From an uncultured Eubacteriales bacterium (lineage in GTDB: Bacteria > Bacillota > Clostridia > Oscillospirales > Acutalibacteraceae): a DNA stretch of 56,582 nt. Location: positions 11,990 through 68,571 of the forward strand of contig ONAX01000026.1 in NCBI GenBank assembly GCA_900315875.1, read 5' to 3'. This document shows positions 51,305 to 56,582 of this stretch, piece by piece; the stretch's first letter is position 1; every line of letters starts with the position of its first letter. The position numbers were made by a program, and so were the translations under genes. Below the pieces are notes generated by a model, which searched no databases, was not told where the DNA came from, and saw only the letters and a list, made by a program, of their open reading frames with translations.

Positions 51305-53371
51305 ATGATAAAAAGGTATATCTACGGAAATCCTATCCCTACAAATGCCGTTGCGGCAACTGATATCGAAAACGGCGAGGGAGAGCTGCAGTATTTCAGT
51401 GAAATTGAAATGGGCGGCAAAATCATCCTCAGCTATGCCATGAATGACGACGATATCGTCTACGGACTTGGCGAAGCAAACAGGGGACTTAATAAAAGGG
51501 GCGGACTTTACAGCTCGTATTGTACCGATGACCCGAACCAGACAGAGGAAAAGCAGTCTTTTTACGGTGCTCATAATTTCCTTGTGATATCAGGAATGAT
51601 AAGCGTCGGCGTATTTATCGACTGTCCCGGTGAAGTAACCTTTGATATAGGCTATACTTCACCTAATATGCTGAATATTAAGCCCGGTACAGGTGACTTT
51701 GTACTGTATCTGATCGAGGGCAAAAGTGCATACGATGTTGTCCGCCAGTTCCGTGCAATGATTGGCAGAAGCTACATTGCGCCGAGATGGGCGTTCGGTT
51801 TCCAGCAGAGCCGCTGGAGCTATATGGACGAGGATGAAATCCGCGAGGTAGTACGCCGTCACAGAGAAAAGGGAATACCTCTTGACGCTGTGTACCTCGA
51901 TATTGATTATATGGACGGCTATAAGGACTTTACCGTAAGCGACGAGCGCTTCCCGGATTTTCCTGCATTCGTTCAGGAAATGCGTTCTCAGGGTGTAAGG
52001 CTTGTCCCGATAATTGACGCCGGCGTCAAGATCGAAGAGGGCTACGATATTTACGAGGAAGGCAGACAGCACGGCCTTTTCTGTAAGCGCTCCGACGGCA
52101 GTGATTTTGTTGCAGGTGTATGGCCGGGCAAAACACATTTCCCGGATTTTATGAACAGCAATGCGCGCGCATGGTTCGGTTCCAAATACAAGGTTCTGAT
52201 CGATGCCGGAATAGAAGGCTTCTGGAATGATATGAACGAGCCTGCTATGTTCTATACGGAAGAGGGCATTGAGGAGGCAAAGCAGTATATTGCCGATTTT
52301 GATTTCGACTGCGGCGATCCAGGCAAATATTTTGAGCTTGCCGGCAAGCTGACGCATATGTCGAACCGCAAAAAGGATTACGAAAGCTTCTATCATAATA
52401 TGGACGGCACAGTAGTATGCCACGATCAGGTGCATAATCTCTACGGCGCATATATGACCCGTGCTGCAGGAGAAGCATTTGCTCAGATAGTACCTGATAA
52501 GAGAATGCTCCTGTTCTCCCGTGCGTCATACATCGGAAGCCACCGCTACGGCGGAATCTGGACAGGCGACAACCAGTCATGGTGGTCACATCTGCTTATG
52601 AATATCAAGATGATGCCCTCGCTCAATATGTGCGGATATATGTACAGCGGCGCAGACCTCGGCGGCTTCGGCTCGAACTGCACAAGGGATCTTCTCCTGC
52701 GCTGGCTTGAATTCGGAATATTCACTCCGCTCATGCGCGACCACAGCGCACAGGGCACAAGACGTCAGGAATGCTATGCATTCGGTGAAACAGAGGATTT
52801 CAAGAACATTATTTCCGTTCGCTACAGTCTGCTGCCATATCTTTACAGCGAATATATGAAGGCGTGTCTTTCCGGCGATATGCTGTTCAAGCCGCTTGAA
52901 TTTGAATATCCGTCTGACAATTTCGCGCGTACCGTTGAGGATCAGCTCCTCGTCGGCGACAGCATAATGATAGCTCCCGTTTACGAGCAGAATGCCGTCG
53001 GACGTTATGTTTACCTGCCGGAGGATATGCTGTATGTTGTATTCCGCAGCTCGTCACTCAGACGTTATCAGGTTATGAGCCGTGGACTGCATTTCATCCC
53101 CGCAGCGGTAAACGAGGTTCCGATGTTCATCCGCAAGAATAAGATACTTCCCCTGTGCCGCACAGCTCAGTGCACAGATCAGATCGACACATCCATGTTC
53201 GAGCTTATTGCCTTTGCCGACAGTGCATGTGAATATCGTATGTATGAGGACGATGGTATTTCCTACAATTTCACTTCTCCCGAAAATTATGTACCCTTCC
53301 GCATTGTTGAAAATGAAGGTGTACTGACTGCGGATTCTTCCAAAAAGATCGTTAAGCTGACACTGTATTAA
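51305..53371 (+). CDS. Glycoside hydrolase family 31 (alpha-glucosidase-type)
   Basis: A 688-residue GH31 enzyme. N-terminal beta domain to ~150, catalytic barrel with RWAFGFQQSRWSYMDEDE at its start, nucleophile Asp in GFWNDMNEP near residue 316, acid/base Asp in GGIWTGDNQSWW near 423, and the MCGYMYSGADLGGF loop. No signal peptide, so it acts in the cytoplasm on alpha-linked oligosaccharides that have been imported, complementing glycogen use. ATG 51305 has GGAAGGAAGG upstream. Exact linkage preference cannot be told. Confidence 0.93.
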   Translation: MIKRYIYGNPIPTNAVAATDIENGEGELQYFSEIEMGGKIILSYAMNDDDIVYGLGEANRGLNKRGGLYSSYCTDDPNQTEEKQSFYGAHNFLVISGMISVGVFIDCPGEVTFDIGYTSPNMLNIKPGTGDFVLYLIEGKSAYDVVRQFRAMIGRSYIAPRWAFGFQQSRWSYMDEDEIREVVRRHREKGIPLDAVYLDIDYMDGYKDFTVSDERFPDFPAFVQEMRSQGVRLVPIIDAGVKIEEGYDIYEEGRQHGLFCKRSDGSDFVAGVWPGKTHFPDFMNSNARAWFGSKYKVLIDAGIEGFWNDMNEPAMFYTEEGIEEAKQYIADFDFDCGDPGKYFELAGKLTHMSNRKKDYESFYHNMDGTVVCHDQVHNLYGAYMTRAAGEAFAQIVPDKRMLLFSRASYIGSHRYGGIWTGDNQSWWSHLLMNIKMMPSLNMCGYMYSGADLGGFGSNCTRDLLLRWLEFGIFTPLMRDHSAQGTRRQECYAFGETEDFKNIISVRYSLLPYLYSEYMKACLSGDMLFKPLEFEYPSDNFARTVEDQLLVGDSIMIAPVYEQNAVGRYVYLPEDMLYVVFRSSSLRRYQVMSRGLHFIPAAVNEVPMFIRKNKILPLCRTAQCTDQIDTSMFELIAFADSACEYRMYEDDGISYNFTSPENYVPFRIVENEGVLTADSSKKIVKLTLY

Positions 53372-53406
53372 TTTTCTTTAAAAAACATTCCGGAATAATA
53401 ATCCTG

Positions 53407-53433
53407 AGCGCTCCTGAAGAGGGGCGCTTTTTT
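53407..53433 (+). terminator. Terminator of the GH31 gene
   Basis: Stem AGCGCTCC / GGGGCGCT followed by TTTTT. Confidence 0.85.
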
Positions 53434-53575
53434 ATAGTGCAATTCATACCAAAAAACAGGTTATTTATCAATTTTCTTTATATTTTCTTAATCTAATGAT
53501 ATAATTAGTTCAGTGTATGCGGATATACAAATCATCTTACTGTATGGCAATTAATTATGAAAAGAGGATTATGAT

Positions 53576-54199
53576 ATGCTGAAAAAAATTATAGCTGTGT
53601 CACTTGTTATTTGTTCCGGGGGAATTCTGATGAGTGGATGCAATATGATTCCCCTGGATAAAATTCAGAGAAAAGACTCAAAGGCGGAAAGTGTTGTTTC
53701 AGAGGAAGAAAGCAAAACTAAAGAAAAGCCTGTCGAAAAGACGGAATCTTCTGATACCAGTGTTGTGGAATCTTCACATGTTGTTGAATCATCTTCTGAA
53801 CCCGAAAGCTCTGTTGTGAGTGAAGAGTCAGAACAGATTGATCCCGCGGCAATGAAGAATCTTCAGGATATAAAGCTTCTGCTTGAAAAGAAACATGCAC
53901 TGCAGGAAGAAAATTGTTTTGTAAAGGTTGATCCTGAAAACGAGTATATACGTAATACCTATTATTACTGCGATGCTGTGGTAAAGGATTTCAATCATGA
54001 CGGGAACTATGAAATGATTGTGAAATATGTCGTTCCTCTTGGACTTGCGGGTTCAACTCCGGGAGAACTGGATTATCAGACACATGAATTCAAAAATGCT
54101 TCAACAGTATATGATCTGTTTACTGTACAGGACGGCATTGTTGTTTCAAGTGATTATCTGGATATTCAGCATGTTATACACTACGGATCACAGCTGTGA
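53576..54199 (+). CDS. Lipoprotein with Ser/Glu-rich stalk
   Basis: A 207-residue lipoprotein: signal helix and lipobox LMSGC (Cys near residue 22), then a Lys/Ser/Glu/Val-rich stalk to ~90, and a globular C-part with 'VKDFNHDGNYEMIVKY', a calcium-loop-like DxNxDG repeat as in VCBS/EF-type surface proteins. A TATAAT box lies at 53510-53515; ATG 53576 has AGAGGATTATGAT upstream. First of three adjacent exported proteins; function unknown. Confidence 0.78.
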   Translation: MLKKIIAVSLVICSGGILMSGCNMIPLDKIQRKDSKAESVVSEEESKTKEKPVEKTESSDTSVVESSHVVESSSEPESSVVSEESEQIDPAAMKNLQDIKLLLEKKHALQEENCFVKVDPENEYIRNTYYYCDAVVKDFNHDGNYEMIVKYVVPLGLAGSTPGELDYQTHEFKNASTVYDLFTVQDGIVVSSDYLDIQHVIHYGSQL

Positions 54200-54213
54200 A
54201 TGGAGGAATGAAG

Positions 54214-54933
54214 ATGTTAATTAATAAAAGATCTTTACGTACAATAGTTTCTGTCCTGACGATGGCTGCAATGCTCGGAGGAGCAGTTATGACAGTAAGT
54301 GCGGAACCTTCCGGATTCAGTTATGCTACTGAACCCGGCACGGATGGTAATGATGCGACGAAAATTTATTATGATAAGGATACAGGTGTTTTTTCTGTTC
54401 TTTCCAGCAGTACCTACATTGCCGGCACAACATCACAAAGGTTTTATATGTATGAAATAGATCAGAGCGGTAAGGCGGGTCTGATGCATACCTATCAGTA
54501 CATAAGAGGAAATTCATATAATGAAAGTATATGCCGGATAGATGATGTTGATGTTGACAGAAATGAAATAGGACAGCTCTATGATGATTTTGCTGAAGGA
54601 AAAACAGTGATAGATATGAATTCGCAGGCTGATTTTTATAGTACTAGTAGTTTTATTAATAATTTTAATCAGAGCGGCAGTAATATGAAAACAGCTTTTG
54701 CATATGAAGGAAAACTGACTCATCTGGAAAGCGGTCTTGATCTGAACAGAAGCGATAAGCGCTCAGGCTTATTTGAGATAGAATGGGAAAGCACAGATCC
54801 GTCTGTTGCTGAAGTGACTGCCTCCGGTGCTGTTACGGCAAAAACACCAGGAAGTTGCATTATTCGTGCAAAACTGAAAGAAACAGGCTCATTGATCACA
54901 GAATATTTCTTTACAGTCATGGGAAATAACTGA
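54214..54933 (+). CDS. Secreted protein with C-terminal Big2-like domain
   Basis: A 239-residue exported protein: signal peptide (cut after VSA near residue 31), an uncharacterised middle, and a C-terminal Ig-like Big2 domain (IEWESTDPSVAEVTASGAVTAKTPGSCIIRAKL). ATG 54214 is preferred because GGAGG lies 7 bases upstream; a GTG at 54196 overlaps the gene before. No lipobox or anchor is seen, so it may be released or bound through partners. Confidence 0.75.
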   Translation: MLINKRSLRTIVSVLTMAAMLGGAVMTVSAEPSGFSYATEPGTDGNDATKIYYDKDTGVFSVLSSSTYIAGTTSQRFYMYEIDQSGKAGLMHTYQYIRGNSYNESICRIDDVDVDRNEIGQLYDDFAEGKTVIDMNSQADFYSTSSFINNFNQSGSNMKTAFAYEGKLTHLESGLDLNRSDKRSGLFEIEWESTDPSVAEVTASGAVTAKTPGSCIIRAKLKETGSLITEYFFTVMGNN

Positions 54934-54955
54934 AAATAAATATAGTCAGGAGTAG

Positions 54956-56209
54956 ATGAAAATGAAACGTAGAAATCTAGTATTATCGGCATTGTTAGCG
55001 GTTGTTATTACAACATCTGCGGTTCTTCCGGGATGTAATTATATTAACATGGGGAAAAACGCACAGGTTTCCGACAAAAGTCAGGAGGATGAAATAAGTT
55101 CTGAAAATAATACGGAAAACGTTATTAAAAAGAAAGCACCTGATGTCTCAGAAGACGAAACAAGCGAAGTATCCGTAGAGGTGTCAGAAGCTGTATCCGT
55201 TGAGGAATCAAAAGAAAATGAAGAACAAATCAGATTTGAAGAGGAAGTTTCAGCAGCAGACCAGCGTTGGAAAACTATGGTCGATGAATATGATATTCTT
55301 CGTGAATATAAGGAGATAAACTATCCCGAGTCTTATTTTAAAATTTTTGATGAGAATAATGACGGACATCTGGAAATGTTTATCGGGTGTACAACGTATT
55401 GGGATACATATGGAGCGTGGGATGGAACAAGTCACCCGAATATGTTATGCAGTCTGAACGGAACAAATGTGGAAACCAAAGACCTGATCAGTCCGGATGC
55501 GGTTCGTGGATCATCATATTATCTTGCTGTTATGCCTGAAAAGGATGAAGGTAAAGTTATTGGTGTGGATCGCTATTTGTTTGTCAGACGTTATGGAGAT
55601 ATGTACGAAAGGTATATCAGTTTCGATTCTTTTACTGGTTCCGTTCTGGTATCTGAAAAGGGATACGATATTTCCAGAGATAATATTAATCCCGAGATCG
55701 CCAATTTCAGGTATTCTATAATCGATGGTGAAAGCAGAAATGTATCATTCGAAGAACTGGAGAGTGATTTAAAACAAAATTATGATATGCTTGCTTCTAA
55801 TGATGGTTTTTCCAGTAACTCCGACAATGGTGATAATTCTCTGGTGGATATGGATGGCTACTTTGATGATTATCTTCTTTATGAAAGCGATACAAGAATA
55901 ATAAACAGGGCTGATCTGGAATCTATGCTCCGGCGCAACAAATGTGATGATGATCATTCTAAAAAGCTTTATCTGGAACTTGCCAGAAATGAGATGGCAG
56001 CAAAATACGGGTACAAATTCAAAACAACAGAACTGAAAGATTATTTTGATAATCTTGACTGGTATGCTAAACTTACACAAGACAATTATACCAGCTATGC
56101 TTCACAGAATAATGGAAATACACCTTTGGGTGAGATCGAAAAAGCTAACAATGACATTATCCTGGAATATGAAACAGAATTGGGACTTGATGATATTAAA
56201 TTACAGTGA
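54956..56209 (+). CDS. Lipoprotein with stalk, DxDxDG loop and YARHG domain
   Basis: A 417-residue lipoprotein: lipobox LPGC (Cys near residue 27), acidic Ser/Val stalk to ~95, a middle domain with FKIFDENNDGHLEMFIG similar to the calcium-loop of the lipoprotein at 53576, a spacer, and a C-terminal YARHG domain (LELARNEMAAKYGYKFKTTELKDYFDNLDWY). YARHG domains are found in surface proteins of Clostridia, function unknown. ATG 54956 with CAGGAG upstream; an ATG two codons on is also possible. Last of the three exported proteins. Confidence 0.82.
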   Translation: MKMKRRNLVLSALLAVVITTSAVLPGCNYINMGKNAQVSDKSQEDEISSENNTENVIKKKAPDVSEDETSEVSVEVSEAVSVEESKENEEQIRFEEEVSAADQRWKTMVDEYDILREYKEINYPESYFKIFDENNDGHLEMFIGCTTYWDTYGAWDGTSHPNMLCSLNGTNVETKDLISPDAVRGSSYYLAVMPEKDEGKVIGVDRYLFVRRYGDMYERYISFDSFTGSVLVSEKGYDISRDNINPEIANFRYSIIDGESRNVSFEELESDLKQNYDMLASNDGFSSNSDNGDNSLVDMDGYFDDYLLYESDTRIINRADLESMLRRNKCDDDHSKKLYLELARNEMAAKYGYKFKTTELKDYFDNLDWYAKLTQDNYTSYASQNNGNTPLGEIEKANNDIILEYETELGLDDIKLQ

Positions 56210-56360
56210 AAAAGGGCAGTTAATATGGTAAGTATCCGGAAATGACAGAAATCAGGAGATAAGGGCCTGTTGAGGGACTGAAGCCGGAAGTGTGATGCTG
56301 TGGATACTATGTTGTATAGCAAATATGTAAATGTAAAAATGAGATGATTTAAGTAAGTAT

Positions 56361-56391
56361 TACCCCGTTACCATTGTGACGGGGTATTTTT
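56361..56391 (+). terminator. Terminator after the YARHG lipoprotein
   Basis: Stem TACCCCGT / ACGGGGTA followed by TTTTT. Confidence 0.88.
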
Positions 56392-56426
56392 CTATCACTT
56401 TTGCCATATATTCAAACGGTGATGTA

Positions 56427-56582
56427 ATGAAAAAGGCCTACCCGTTTCTGTCGGTTTTAGTGATCTTTGCATTCGGACTGCTGCTGCGTTTTTCCTTTTC
56501 GCTGTCGGAGCACGCTTCGTGGAGTTATATTGTTTCGTCGGTCAATGCATCCGCTTGGGAGCTCTTCAAGCCCTTTGCACTT
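56427..56582 (+). CDS. Membrane protein, N-terminal fragment (cut by window edge)
   Basis: The first 52 codons of a membrane protein: a hydrophobic helix at ~5-25 (PFLSVLVIFAFGLLLRF) followed by SLSEHASWSYIVSSVNASAWELFKPF, resembling the start of DUF6512-type proteins. ATG 56427 has only a weak GGTGATG site. The remainder lies outside the window. Confidence 0.6.
   Translation, partial: MKKAYPFLSVLVIFAFGLLLRFSFSLSEHASWSYIVSSVNASAWELFKPFAL

Overview
The window looks like chromosomal DNA of a Gram-positive anaerobic gut Clostridium relative, most likely Ruminococcus or a close Oscillospiraceae lineage. This rests on strong AGGAGG-type ribosome sites, sigma-A promoters with 17-base spacers, a T-box in front of alaS, an FMN riboswitch, an L20-type leader before infC, ZapA beside a U32 peptidase, ATP-type PEP carboxykinase, glycogen phosphorylase and GH31. 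The genus is inferred from protein style and was not tested.

Layout. 1-3.6 kb: TatD end, SDR oxidoreductase, a ThyX-like protein, then a secreted G5/3D cell-wall protein. 3.7-9.1 kb: tRNA-Pro, an XRE regulator, a DUF2520 dehydrogenase convergent with panB-panC-panD, and ldh. 9.1-10.7 kb: a small membrane ORF, the MntA-HepT toxin-antitoxin pair, tRNA-Asn and a degenerate 5S rRNA. 10.9-20.4 kb: aspS and hisS, a broken RelE/ParE toxin gene, a sugar acetyltransferase, zapA, U32 peptidase and a broken glgP. 20.7-25.1 kb: an unusual cassette (HPr-kinase-like, PqqD, S26 peptidase, ABC exporter, nucleotidyltransferase) resembling the accessory half of a lasso-peptide cluster but without cyclase, leader protease or visible precursor. 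25.3-36 kb: a sigma factor fused to a membrane segment and a large outer domain, pckA, a Crp/Fnr regulator, a frameshifted alaS under a T-box, and a four-gene operon (NUDIX, Rsm22-like, small alarmone synthetase, DUF4261). 36-37 kb: a decayed prophage fragment. 37.4-46 kb: CDF transporter, tRNA-Val and tRNA-Leu, then a long leftward run of riboflavin genes (ribD, ribE, ribBA, ribH), a HAD phosphatase, a deleted GNAT gene, galK and another GNAT. 46.3-56.6 kb: a lipoprotein, RodA/FtsW, infC-rpmI-rplT, GH31 alpha-glucosidase, three secreted or lipid-anchored proteins and the start of a membrane protein.

How it works together: pantothenate and riboflavin synthesis, translation (three tRNA synthetases, IF3, L35, L20, four tRNAs), glycogen/starch and galactose use (glgP, GH31, galK), lactate and PEP metabolism (ldh, pckA), and cell-envelope synthesis.

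Four genes carry length-changing lesions: a 16-base tandem duplication in alaS, a 13-base tandem duplication in a phage gene, and out-of-frame deletions in glgP and a GNAT gene. A fifth, the RelE/ParE gene, has an in-frame stop. Because alaS is normally essential, assembly error or a mixed population should be excluded before these are called true pseudogenes. No CRISPR array, intact insertion sequence or origin was seen.
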